From assembly GCA_017893485.1 (NCBI GenBank), contig JACEHZ010000596.1:248001-312000 (forward strand): a stretch of DNA of 64,000 bases, written 5' to 3'. The translations under genes were made by a program, and so were the position numbers. Shown piece after piece: positions 43,794-54,872 of this stretch (positions are counted from its first letter, which is position 1; every line of letters begins with the position of its first letter). Under the pieces are notes generated by a model. It saw nothing but the letters and a program-made list of their open reading frames with translations, had not been told where the DNA came from and did not search any database. This DNA is from Hemerocallis citrina. Its lineage: Eukaryota; Streptophyta; Magnoliopsida; Asparagales; Asphodelaceae.

Positions 43794-44434
43794 GGGTTTT
43801 TATCATGTATACCCCTAACAAATATGATAATATCATATATACTCCTCACAAATGTGTATTTTCGTATATACCCCTAACAATTTAGACTTTATTTCATATT
43901 TACCCCTATGTTAGATATTACTAAGTTAACCATGATTTTACCCTTACGAGACAAATAGAAATCAAATTAAAATATCAAATTAGACAATCAAATGAGAAAA
44001 GATTTAACAGTTTTAAGGAAAATAAATGAAGAAGATTATAACCTATCATTAAAAACAAGAATGATGACAAGTTTGGAGAAGTAACGTGAGGAAAAATATG
44101 GAGTTTCTAAAATGCATTATTAGTTTATCCATTTCTTGAAGAAAAATGAAGAAATTTTTAGAATAGTTAATAGGCCTCGGTTGGATTAACAATTACCCGG
44201 ATTTACAAGGATGAAGAAGATAAAGTTTGAATAGTAGAGAATATAATATTTCAGTCATTTTTCATCAAGTCCATTAAAAAAAACTAAAAAATCTCGATTT
44301 TTTTGAGTTTTTTTAACTAGAGGGGTAACTAAGAGAAGTGACATATATTGTTGGGGACAAATATGAAAATACATATTTGTCGGGAGCATACATGATATTT
44401 AAGTATTTGTTAGGGGCATTTATGTTAAAAACCC
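43794..44434. mobile_element. Mutator-like MITE, 641 bp, with 9-bp TSD
   Basis: The left end GGGTTTTTATCATGTATACC and the right end (reverse complement GGGTTTTTAACATAAATGCC) are inverted for about 90 bp, including ACCCCTAACAAATA and ATATGTATTTTC-like blocks. Perfect 9-bp duplications TAAATTCAA lie at 43785-43793 and 44435-44443, the hallmark length for Mutator-like elements. There is no coding capacity. Confidence 0.9.
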
Positions 44435-44652
44435 TAAATTCAATTAAGAGAGAGGTTAATTTTTCCATATACCCATTTAGGTGTTCTCTATAAAGAGTTG
44501 AAACTTTAAACGACGTATATCTTGGAACGGAGAAATAGTCGTTAGGTTTATACAAGTAGTATATTTTGAGGTTGACTCTAAATTCTGAAATGAAGTGTCA
44601 ATATTTTTCCTTGCCTAAGATGATTAGTAACTTTCTTTTAAATTAGAAAAGT

Positions 44653-44893
44653 ACTAGTATAATGTACGTGCAATACACGTTTAAAAAAAAAATAAAGTCT
44701 TCAAATTAAATGACTATATATTGAATAAGAAAAAAAGTTTATAATTGAATGTTTTGATTTGGGATACACGTGCGGTGCACATTTTTATTTGTTGAATATA
44801 GTTTGGACGTGTATTATACGTGTTTATATAATTACAAAGTTATGATTTTATTTGTTACTAACCCCAATTCTTCCATTAAAATAGTAGAGATAT
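44653..44893 (+). repeat. Dispersed repeat copy B
   Basis: This is a near full-length match to copy A at 4526-4769, starting ACTAGTATAATGTACGTGC and ending AATAGTAGAGATAT. Shared internal marks are GAATGTTTTGATTTGGG and TTTGGACGTGTATTATACG. Confidence 0.75.
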
Positions 44894-45190
44894 TACGGAA
44901 ATTTTATATAGAAGGTTATCAATAAACTCTATATATTCTAAACTATATTAACGATGTATATTTTTGAATGCAATATGAAAGAGGTGCTAGAGATTTTACA
45001 TTACACGTAACCACTAACCACACTCTTCAATATGATACGGGCTTGGCTGTGAAGAATTGTATGAGATAATAAAATTTTATCAGGAGCAACCTTTTAACTT
45101 GCTACAATTTCTCCACCTAGCTGAGAATAAGTGTATCATTAAGAACTCGTTCATTCCCTTTTTTTTGTCTTCCACAGCAACATTAAAGTT

Positions 45191-46984
45191 TTTTTTTTTT
45201 ATAAGAAAAAGGTGAAATATGGCCACCCTGTTTCATTAATAAGAGTTTAACGAAACAAACCCAGAGTACTGGGCCAGATTACAAACTATAGACAGAAAAT
45301 AGAACATACATGAAGCAACATGATCCATACAAACAACAAATCTCTCCAACAGCGCTGGAGGGTGGGCCAACGAACAAGCTCAGTCAAGCAAAATTGTGTG
45401 CACGTCAGTTTAACTTCGTACACTGCCTCCACGGCACATGTACACCCACCTGAAACTAGTCTGGCAGGATTTTACCACCCGCCGATCCCTGCCTTATCCT
45501 TGCTGGGGGGAGGCCCATCTTTGGGCCCAAGCCCCGCAGGCCGAATTATGACACCACGACACATGCACAACAACCGCACATCCCCACAATCTCCACCACT
45601 CATCCTACAAACGTGCTAACAGCTCCCACAGCCGCTACCAAAGAGAGAGCCGTGCAGAGGATACCTTCACCTCTCTCACGATTGTGCTTTCTCAGGCGGT
45701 TTCTCACCAAACCACTATCTCGCTCCCCCCACCAAAAACCACGCTCCAAGAGAGAGCCGTGAAGAAGATACCTTCACCTCTCTCACGCTCTTGCTCTCTT
45801 TGGCGATTTCTCACCAAACAGACTCATCTCGACTCTTACTCTCAAACAGACACCCAAACACCTACAACACAGGACCTTGCGACCGTTGCCGATGTGAGCG
45901 CTGCTGACGAGGGAAGAGGCGACGCTGTTAAGAGACAGTGGTCTCAGCTGGAGGAAGCTCAATAGTATGATAGTAGGCGCTGTCAAGACTGTACCGACGA
46001 CATCGTTGGACACCCCAAAAGTTGAAACAAGTAAGCGCACATCATGGAGGGAACCCATCTTCGGGCCCAAGCCCCACAATCGTGCAATACAGCGTACTTC
46101 ACACTCCACACCTCCCACACCAATACAAACACAGCGTATTGTTGGACACCCGAAGTCACCCCACCCAAATACCATGCCCAATGAGAGAGAGCCGTGGATA
46201 GGATACCTTCACTTCTCTCACGTTGTACCTCTCTCGGGCGATTTCTCACCCCCACACACACCAAAAGGCTCTCACACTCAATCAGAAACCCAAACAAAAC
46301 AAACAACAATACTCCTCGCGCCACGAAAGGCGGTGGCGTTGCCGCTATCAGGGATGCTGATGAAGGGGAGAGGAGGTGCTCTCAAGAAGGCAGTGGCCTT
46401 TATTGGAGGAGACTCAAGTGCACAATAGTTAGCGGCCTTAGCGGCGAACGCCAGTCGTCGCCCCGGTGGCAGCCGATCACACGGCGGCAGTCACCGCACC
46501 AAAGTCGAGCCGAGTTGCCACACCGGGAGGAGATGGCCGACCACTCGAGTCCCACCCCGATCTTCGCCGACTCGAGTGGGAGTCCCCGTCTGGGACAAGA
46601 GCTTAGCGTCATCGTCGCTATGCGAGTGGGAGTCCTACCCCGATCATCGTCGACTCGAGTGGGAGTCCCCGTCCGGGACAAGAGCTTGACGTCATCGTCG
46701 CACACCGCCCCGTCGTCGTCGCTATGAGAGTCCTCGTCTGGGACAAGAGCTCGACGTCGGAGGGGCCGGGCTTAGTGGTGAGGTGGGAGGGGCGACGGGA
46801 TGAGATGGAAGAGGGTGCGAGGAGGGAGGGCTGACAGGGAGTAGATGAACGGCGGGCGACGAGGGGGGTGACGGCGACAAACCCTAGCCGCCGCCTCCAA
46901 TCTTAGATCTAGGGTTTGAGACTTGTGGGGTTTTTTCTTTGGGAGAGTTTCTCTCTCCAGATTTCTAGAGAGAGAAACCTATAA
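45191..46984 (-). mobile_element. Non-LTR retroelement (short or internally deleted LINE) with 13-bp TSD
   Basis: The target duplications are CAACATTAAAGTT (45178-45190) and CAACAATAAAGTT (46985-46997), 12 of 13 identical. The T-run at 45189-45200 is the poly(A) tail read on the minus strand. The minus-strand 3' end has TTATTAATGAAACAGGGTGG, and the minus-strand 5' end has a GC-rich leader with AAACCCTAGATCTAAG. Three direct repeats of about 80 to 130 bp marked by CCTTCACCTCTCTCACG lie near 45663, 45769 and 46205. No reverse transcriptase is seen, so it is non-autonomous or deleted. Confidence 0.75.
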
Positions 46985-46997
46985 CAACAATAAAGTT

Positions 46998-47550
46998 CTC
47001 TTCCTACTTAGCAACCAGAAATTAAATTGAACATCAAAATGTGCAATATGAAATAATGTATAATATTAAAAGGTGATGTTTTTAATGAATAAACTGTTTT
47101 TCTTTGAATCATTATTGTGTTATATATCTCCATTGTATGTTTCCTTTGTAAACGAATTGTCGCTTCTTTTTTGTTACAGAGGTAAATATGGATCAAGAAT
47201 AAATGAAGAAAATGGAATGGAGTGAAGGAAAGACAATGAAGGAAAGGCAATGATGAAGAGTAAGATGAGACTAAATGAGAAATAACGTAAAGATTAACTT
47301 TTAATGAGAAATAACGTAAAGATTAACTTTTCTCCGGTTTTCTTGTGTGGATAATAATGGAGGGAAAAAAGGGGCTTCGGTCGTGGGGAGAATAATAAAA
47401 TGGTGCAGTGAAGTCATGGAGTTTGGAGGGAAGAGTTTTGGAGAGAAAGAGGGTTTTTGGATGAAAAATTTAATCTTAAGTTATGAAAGAAATGACAAAT
47501 TTGGATATTTTGAGAATGCAACCCTTATAGTATTATCAATGGTATGTAAG
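46998..47550. other. Spacer, no gene seen
   Basis: This is AT-rich sequence with a short tandem duplication of AATGAGAAATAACGTAAAGA near 47274-47325. The open frame at 47347-47613 has no recognisable family and crosses into a repeat. Confidence 0.5.
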
Positions 47551-48132
47551 TGCATATGTAGTCGTCTGCTATATATGCATATTATGCATATTTTGTTAAA
47601 AAAATCGCTGTAGTCGTCTGCTAAATATGCATATTATGCATATTCTGCTACATTAGATTGCTATAAATGAGAGTGGATATGAGAATTATGCATATTATAC
47701 ATCACGCAACATGAAGTTGCGTCCGACGAATTTTTTTTTTATATTATTCCTCCGATGCAACTTCACATTGCATTCCTCAATAAAAAAATAATTAACCGTA
47801 ATATATTTTTAAAAAATCAGTTAAAAAAAATCCACCAAAATGGCGTCTGACCATTTTGATGTTTTTTTAAAATAAAAAAAATCCCAAAAATGGGTCGGAC
47901 GCAACATGAAGTTGCGTCTGACAATTTTTTTGATTTTTTTTTTCTTCCGACGCAACATGAAGTTGTGTCCGTCAATTTTGGGTCTTTTTTTTCGTCCGTC
48001 TGATCTGATATTTTTATTATTTTAAATTAAATTGGTAAAAAATAGCATTCGACGACTGCAGCACAATAGCCAAATACTATATACATTTATGCGTATATGC
48101 AAATTTACACAATGAAGACTGTGGATGCTCTA
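47551..48132. mobile_element. Non-autonomous TIR element, family H copy 3
   Basis: The right end GACTGTGGATGCTCTA matches the right end of copy 1. The left end TGCATATGTAGTCGTCTGCT is a diverged partner, repeated at about 47607-47622. Inside are at least four copies of the palindrome GACGCAACATGAAGTTGCGTC or half-sites (47705, 47755, 47898, 47949). There is no coding capacity. Confidence 0.55.
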
Positions 48133-48749
48133 AGGATGTACTGGGGTTTATGGATACCTTTTTATTATACCTAATAACTTAGAGGTAATTTAGAAGAGTA
48201 GGTTGAAAAATCAAAACTGATAAGAGGAAAAATATTTATGGCCGACAGCCTAATTTCCCCCCCATTATATTATCACTAGTGTTACCCTATGCAAAATTGC
48301 ACCACCTAAAATAAATTTGAGAGATTCATAAAATTATATAGAACTCTCAAAAAGAATAAGCAAATTTATTAATATTATCCTTACCGCAATTACTAAAATA
48401 TTCGTTATCATCCTCATATAAGTAGATGGTTTAGAGAATCAGTGTCAAACCATAATATTATCAAATTAAATATTACTAAAGCTAAAAATGCATGTAATGA
48501 AAAGATGTCGCAAATTCAACTAATTTATGTTAACAGGTATATTATAACATTATTAACATTCAGCAAATAAGTTATACATTATAAATCATGCATTATAGCA
48601 CATGTTAGTGCAATGATAATAGATTAAGAAAATCATATAAAAATAATTTTATGAATTGTGTTTACTTTCTTTGGTGATTTTCCCTATTAAGTTCGTTCTT
48701 AATTACAGTCTTACGACTTTTACCTTCTCCAACTTCTCTCGATCTCCTG
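48133..48749. other. AT-rich spacer, no gene seen
   Basis: There is no gene or clear repeat structure. It leads into the 5' part of the LINE. Confidence 0.5.
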
Positions 48750-51700
48750 CCTCTCGTCTTATGATACACGATCCTAGTTGTTTCTCTAAAAAGTTCATAA
48801 GTTCTACATTCTCTAAAACTTCTTCTTCCTCCCTTTTGCTCCCATTTTCGACCCTTTCTTCCTCCTCCGATCTTTAGGTTGCGCTACCTGCTGCGCCCCA
48901 ATCCCCTATTCAGCCACCTCTACCATCCCTCTCCACCGACTCTGATGCTGACCCGGCTTTGGGGATTTCCCCCCAGGTATCCCTTGATAAGGATTCTGAA
49001 TCTCTCTCTCATTGTGGTTCAAACAGACTCTCCTCTTCTCTGAAGCATAAACCAACGTTCCCTTTCATTCGATCTAGCGCTCGAATCCGGGCTAAAAATA
49101 CTAAGCATTTATCCTCTGAATCTAAGGCTTCCCTAGCGGCACAAATCCATAACTTGGAAATTCCTCCCCCTGTCTCACATACTAATGTCCATTCCTCCCA
49201 TGGCTCCATTTATCAAGTCCACTTTGACTCATTATCGAACACAGACATGATAGCTATTGCGGCTAGTATGGGATTTGTTGTAGACTCTAGTCACTTCGCC
49301 GACTTTGATTCGTTTAGATGACGTGAAATTTTGAGAGCTTCTGAGTCTCATTATGCCCATGATTAGTATCTCCTGGAACATTCGAGGTCTTGGTTGTCCG
49401 ACCAAGAAACAAGCTCTTTTCCATCTTATTTCCTCTTCTCATTGTGATTTAATCTCCATTCAAGAATCTAAACCTGAATCGATCTCCCCCACTCTCCTTC
49501 GGGCCATTGGAGGTTCATGTATCACTAACTGGATTCCCCTTTATGTTGTTGGTACGCGTGGGGGAATTTTGTTTGGATTCAAAGATTCCTGCTTTTCCCT
49601 CACATCTGTTCATCGGTTAACCTTTTTTCTTGTTGTTTGTCTCCATTGGCACAAATTCAATTGTGCCTCACTGTAGTCTCGGTTTACGGTCCATTCACTG
49701 CTGATCGACGTAAACTCTTCTGGAATGAGTTTGACTCTTTCCTTAACAAATTCAAGGCTACTGGATTTTTTGTGGAGACTTCAACGTGACCAAATTCTCC
49801 CATGAAAGATCTGGAATCGCCAATTATAATATGGACTCCTCTCGCTTTAACGATTGTATTCGTTCTCTTCATCTAACTGATCTTCCTCTCAACGGTAGAT
49901 CATTCACAAGGTCTAACATGCGCCTTTCGCCGTCGATGGCTAAACTTGATCGTTTCCTTGTTTCCAATGATTGGATCTCCTCTTTTCATTACTCTTTCCT
50001 CTATGTAATGCCCAATCATTCTTCCGATCATGTTCCTATCGCTCTTCACTCAAACTATAGCTTCTACAAACTGTTCAAGTTCCGTTTTGAAAATTTTTGG
50101 CTCCAAGACCAAGTTTTCGTGAATCTTATCACCGAATGCCTTTCTTCGGTTACAGGATCACATGGTCGTGGTCGCATCCTGCTTAAACTTCATGCTATTA
50201 AATATGGATGTAAGATTTGGAGAAAAGTAAGATTTGCGTTTGCCAATGAACTCAAAGAAATCTTCCTTTCCTCTATTGATGTCATTGATAAGCTTGAAGA
50301 GCGTGGTCTGATTTCTGAATCTCTTCGTTTAGAACGGAGTTCCTGCAAACGCGATTTTGCTTCGCTCCTTCCCAACGATCATTTAAAATGGGCGCAGTGC
50401 GCCAAGATCCGCTGGCTCAAGTAGGGTGATGGCAACACCTCCTTCTTCCATAATTTTGCATCTCATTGCCAGCAGTGTAACCGTATCTCTAATATTGTTA
50501 ATAACGGCAACGAATTTTCCACCAATGCCGACTTTCATGCGATCTTTCTTCACTTCTATAAAAACCTTGTAGGGTCTTCGAAAACACGTGCCATTCATCT
50601 TGACTGGTCCCAACTATATGGTCAACATTTCCATAATCTGTCTAGTTTGGAGGTCCCCTTTTCTATGGAGGAGATTAAATCTGCTGTTTTTTCTTTAAAA
50701 AGTGATTCATCGCCGAGCCCAGATGGCTTTCCTTGGCCTTCCTTCTTCCAAAAATTTTGGGATTACCTTAAAGATGATCTCGTTGAGATGTTTGCGGACC
50801 TCCACCAAGGTTCTTTCTCCTTTGACCGTATCAATTACGCTTACATCGTTCTAATCCCTAAAATTGTCAGCGTTAATTTGGTTACCCATTTCGGACCAAT
50901 TAGCTCCTCTACACTACATTCAAGATCATTATGAAAGTTTTAGCCTCCTATCTTAGTCTTGTCATTTTCCCTCTTATTGACCCCGCCCAGACAGGTTTTA
51001 TCAAAGATCGCTTAATTCTCGATAGTGTGGCTACGGCCCAAGAAATTATTTTTGAATGGCATAGATCCAATTCAAAAGGTATTATGTTAAAATTGGACTT
51101 TGAAAAGGCTTATGATAAAGTTGGTTGGGACTTTCTACTCTATATTCTCACTCATCGAGGTTTCGCTCCTAAGTGGATTGCCTAGATTAAGTCCAATCTC
51201 TTTGCTGGTACTTCATCTATTCTTATTAATGGATCGGAAGGCAACAAATTTAAATGTAGGTGTGGCCTACATCAGGGAGACCCCATCTCTTCTATTCTCT
51301 TCACTCTTGTAATGGATGTTTTCAGCAAACTTCTTAGAAATGCTTGGGACGCTAATGTCATCGAAGGGCTCGGTAGTTCCCACAGCTTCCGGGGGGTCCT
51401 CAATCTTCAATATGCCGATGATACCATAATCTTTACTAAACTTAACGAGTGTACTTTACATAACCTTAAACTCCTTCTCTACATTTTCGAAAGTGCGTCG
51501 GGCTTATCTATTAATTTCAACAAATCATCCGTTCTTTGGCTTGGTGGTTCGAACAACCGCCAGTTAGGGATCTCCCAATTCTTTAACTGTGCCTCTTCCT
51601 CTTTTTCGGTAAGTATCTTGGCATCCCTTTGAGATGGGGCAAGTTACATAAATCAGACTTGCTTCAGATGATCGATAAAGTCGAGTCCAGACTTAACGTT

Positions 51701-52109
51701 TGGGTTGATAAGAATCTTTCCCACGGGGGTAGATTGATCCTTGTAAATGTAGTCCTTTCTTCTATCCCTTTATATATCATGTCCTTTTTCTATGTCTCTA
51801 CTTAGGTTATCAAGAGGATTGATCAAATCAGAAGAAACTTCTTCTGGTCGGGGTCTGATAGATATAAAACTGGTACACACCTTTGTAATTGGAAGCTGGT
51901 TTGTACTTCCATGCCTACTGGTGGCTTGGGGGTTCTTAATCTTAGGAATCAAAATATAGCTCTTCTTGGGATATGGTTATGGGGAATTCTCAAAGAGGAT
52001 CACTTGCCCTGGGCTCGTCTGGTTTCTCATAAATGCTTTTGTCGCCACCATGTTTGGGATTTTCGTCCCGCTCCCTCTTCTAGAGCATCCCCTTTCTGGA
52101 AAGGAGTGT
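48750..52109 (+). pseudogene. L1-type LINE, decayed, cut at its 3' side by a CACTA element
   Basis: An ORF1-like remnant ends at TGA 49319-49321. ORF2 starts at 49353 with the endonuclease signature ISWNIRGLG and LISIQESKPE. Reverse transcriptase blocks follow: SPSPDGFPWPSFFQKFW near 50710, TGFIKDRLILDSV near 50993, LKLDFEKAYDKVGWDF near 51088, HQGDPISSILF near 51271 and YADD at 51411-51422. A downstream LINE segment (51911-52109) stops exactly where CACTACAAAA begins. Frameshifts and stops separate most blocks. The 3' end must lie beyond the window, past the CACTA element. Confidence 0.88.
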
Positions 52110-52375
52110 CACTACAAAACATGTGCGATTTACCGGCATATATTCCCCGACATTTTACCATTCGCGCCGGGGTAGGGAGTGACCAGGAATGGGGCGTCAG
52201 ATTGGATGGTTATACACCGGCGGCCTCTATAAAACGCAGGGGAATCATGATATTCACCGGCGTTTTATTTATAAACGCCGGTGAATGGTATTATTCACCG
52301 GCATTTTAATAACAAACACCGGGGAATATATAGATACATTCACCGGCGTTCATAACTTCAAACGCCGGTGAATTA
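52110..52375 (+). repeat. CACTA left terminus and subterminal palindromes
   Basis: The terminal CACTACAAAAC is followed by four to five imperfect palindromes such as TTCACCGGCGTTTTAT paired with AAACGCCGGTGAA, spaced 15 to 50 bp apart. In characterised EnSpm elements the subterminal repeats bind an element-encoded protein; that role here is inferred. Confidence 0.85.
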
Positions 52376-52644
52376 ACTGAGATAAATCCCCGCGAACCCT
52401 AACATTTCGCTCGCTAATTCCCAAACCTAATTTTCGCCGCCTTCGTTTTCCCTCCTCACTCTCTCTATATCTCGTGCTTTGCCTCCGACCCTTCGTCATC
52501 TTCGACAGTCCAATTCGATTTCCCTCCTCCCTCTCTCTATTTCGCGATGAATTTGCGATCGAAAACCACCGCTCGTCGCCCCGCTCTCTCTATCTCCTAC
52601 GCCACCGCTCGTCGCCCCGCTGGTCGGCCCCCTCTCTCTCTTCG
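52376..52644 (+). other. Possible non-coding first exon of the CACTA transposase
   Basis: This CT-rich stretch with repeated CCACCGCTCGTCGCCCCGCT ends at TTCG|GTAATT, a donor-like site at 52645. The next good acceptor is TTTCAG at 54848-54853, just ahead of the transposase ATG. This would place the first repeat array in a 5' UTR intron. Confidence 0.4.
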
Positions 52645-52664
52645 GTAATTACTATTGATTTCTC

Positions 52665-54320
52665 TCCTTTTCACTGTCAAAGATACTGAATTCATGCATC
52701 TGATTGGCATCTTAGCATGATTTTTTTACCAAAATGGGTTCACTGTCAACTAAGTATGCTGTATGTATACCAAAATCCTCCAAATCTATACAAGAATTGG
52801 GCGGAACAAACCTTGTGCAGGTTTATTTTGGAGCCACAAACATCATGATTTAGCTGGGATGAAGAATTAATAGAGAAACATATATGCTTAGATACTGAAA
52901 ATTTTCATTTCCTTTTACTGTTAAAGAAACTGAATTCATGCATCTGATTGTCATCTTAGTATGATTTTTTTACCGAAATGTGTTGACTGTCAAAGATGGA
53001 TGTTGTATGTATACCAAAATCCTCCAAATCTGTACAAGAATTGGGCTGAACAAACCTTGTGCAGGTTTCTTTTGGAGCCACAAACATCAGTGGTTTAGTT
53101 GGGATGAAGAATTAACAGAGAAACATATATGCTTAGATACTGGAAATTTTCATTTTCTTTTACTGTTAAAGAATCTGAGTTCATGCATCTGATTGCCTTC
53201 TTAGCATGTTTTTTTACCAAAATGGGTTAACTGTCAACTAAGGATGCTGACTGTATACCAAAATCCTCCAAATCTGTACAAGAATTGGGCTGAACAAACC
53301 TTGTGCAAGTTTATTTTGGAGCCACAAACATCATGATTTAGTTGGGATGAAGAATTAATAGAGAAACATATATGCTTAGATACTGGAAATTTTCATTTCC
53401 TTTTACTGTTAAAGAAACTGAATTCATGCATCTGATTGTCATCTTAGCATGATTTTTTTACCAAAATGTGTTAACTGTCAACTAAGGATGTTGGCTGTAT
53501 ACCAAAATCCTCCAAATCTGTACAAGAATTGGGCGGAACAAACCTTGTGCAGGTTTCTTTTGGAGGCACAAACATCATGATTTAGTTGGGATGAAGAATT
53601 AATAGAGAAACATATATGCTTAGATACTGAAAATTTTCATTTCCTTTTACTGTTAAAGAAACTGAATTCATGCACCTGATTATCATCTTAGCATGATTTT
53701 TTTACCAAAATGTGTTTACTGTCAACTAAGTATGCTGTATGTATACCAAAATCCTCCAAATCTGTACAAGAATTGGGCGGAACAAACCTTGTGCAGGTTT
53801 CTTTTGGAGCCATAAACATCATAATTTAGTTGGGATGATGAATTAATGGAGAAACATATATGCTTATATACTGGAAATTTTCATTTTCTTTTACTGTCAA
53901 AGAAACTGAATTCATGCATCTATCTGATTGCCATCTTAGCATGATTTTTTTACCAAAATGGGTTCACTGTCAACTAAGGATGCTGTATGTATACCAAAAT
54001 CCTCCAAATCTGTACAAGAATTGGGCGGAACAAACCTTGTGCATGTTTATTTTGGAGCCACAAACATCATGATTTAGTTGGGATGAAGAATTAATAGAGA
54101 AACATATATGCTTATATACTGAAAATTTTCATTTTCCTTTACTGTCAAAGATGCTGAATTCATGCATCTGATTGTCATCTAAGGATGCTAGCTGTATACC
54201 AAAATCCTCCAAATCTGTACAAGAATGGGGCTGAACAAACCTTGTGCAGGTTTCTTTTGGAGCTATAAACATCAATGATTTAGTTGGGATGAAGAATTAA
54301 TAGAGCAACATATTAGTAGC
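52665..54320 (+). repeat. Tandem array A, seven units of about 244 bp
   Basis: The landmark GAATTCATGCATCTG (or a one-base variant) occurs at 52688, 52932, 53177, 53420, 53664, 53908 and 54156, giving periods of 243 to 248 bp. Each unit has AAAATCCTCCAAATCTGTAC, ACCTTGTGCAGGTTT and GTTGGGATGAAGAATTAA. The same unit forms array B at 60335-62995 in the same orientation. No protein is encoded. Confidence 0.95.
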
Positions 54321-54336
54321 CATATTAGTTTCTTTT

Positions 54337-54356
54337 GTGCAGGTTTATTATTATTA

Positions 54357-54388
<32 letters not shown>

Positions 54389-54391
54389 TTG
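54337..54391. repeat. (TTA)n microsatellite
   Basis: This is about 16 TTA units with one TTG, at the end of array A. Confidence 0.9.
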
Positions 54392-54872
54392 GGATGAGTA
54401 ACTGATTATTAGTAGCCATGAACAGAATAGTTCATGAGTCATCAGATCTTCTTGTTACCGTATTTACAACATGACGCCCTCGTTATTCGTCCGATTCCTC
54501 TTCCTCAGCAAATACCCTTTACCATCATCATCTCCTTGAACGGAAAGCCAAATACAGGGGAGACTATAGTCGAATCGATATTAGACTCGAACACAAGGTG
54601 TGCGATAAAATGCCACTAAGGTGGTTGTGATAATTTCCACAAAGGTAGTTTAGGGTTATGTGAATAGAGTAGATTGTATTAAGATTTAATTGTTTTTTAA
54701 TACATTTTTGGAACCACGATTTCTTTATTTTACAGTTAATTGTTATATCGTTTATTTATTTGCAGCTAGGGTTGGTTTTAAAAAATGTGAAATTAAATAT
54801 ACAAAATGCCCTTTACTGTCAATACTATTTAATATGTCAAATTTTAATTTCAGATTGTGTGCTATTGTTATA
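54392..54872 (+). other. Region between array A and the transposase ATG
   Basis: This contains no recognisable gene and ends with an acceptor-like TTTCAG (54848-54853) just before the transposase start. Confidence 0.4.

Noticed and set aside
45320..46728. Several plus-strand open frames of 90-180 codons
   Set aside because: They lie antisense in the GC-rich body of a minus-strand non-LTR element, are Pro/Ser/Thr-rich, and match no family.
47347..47613. 88-codon plus-strand frame
   Set aside because: It has no recognisable family and runs into a repeat element. It is too short to support by itself.
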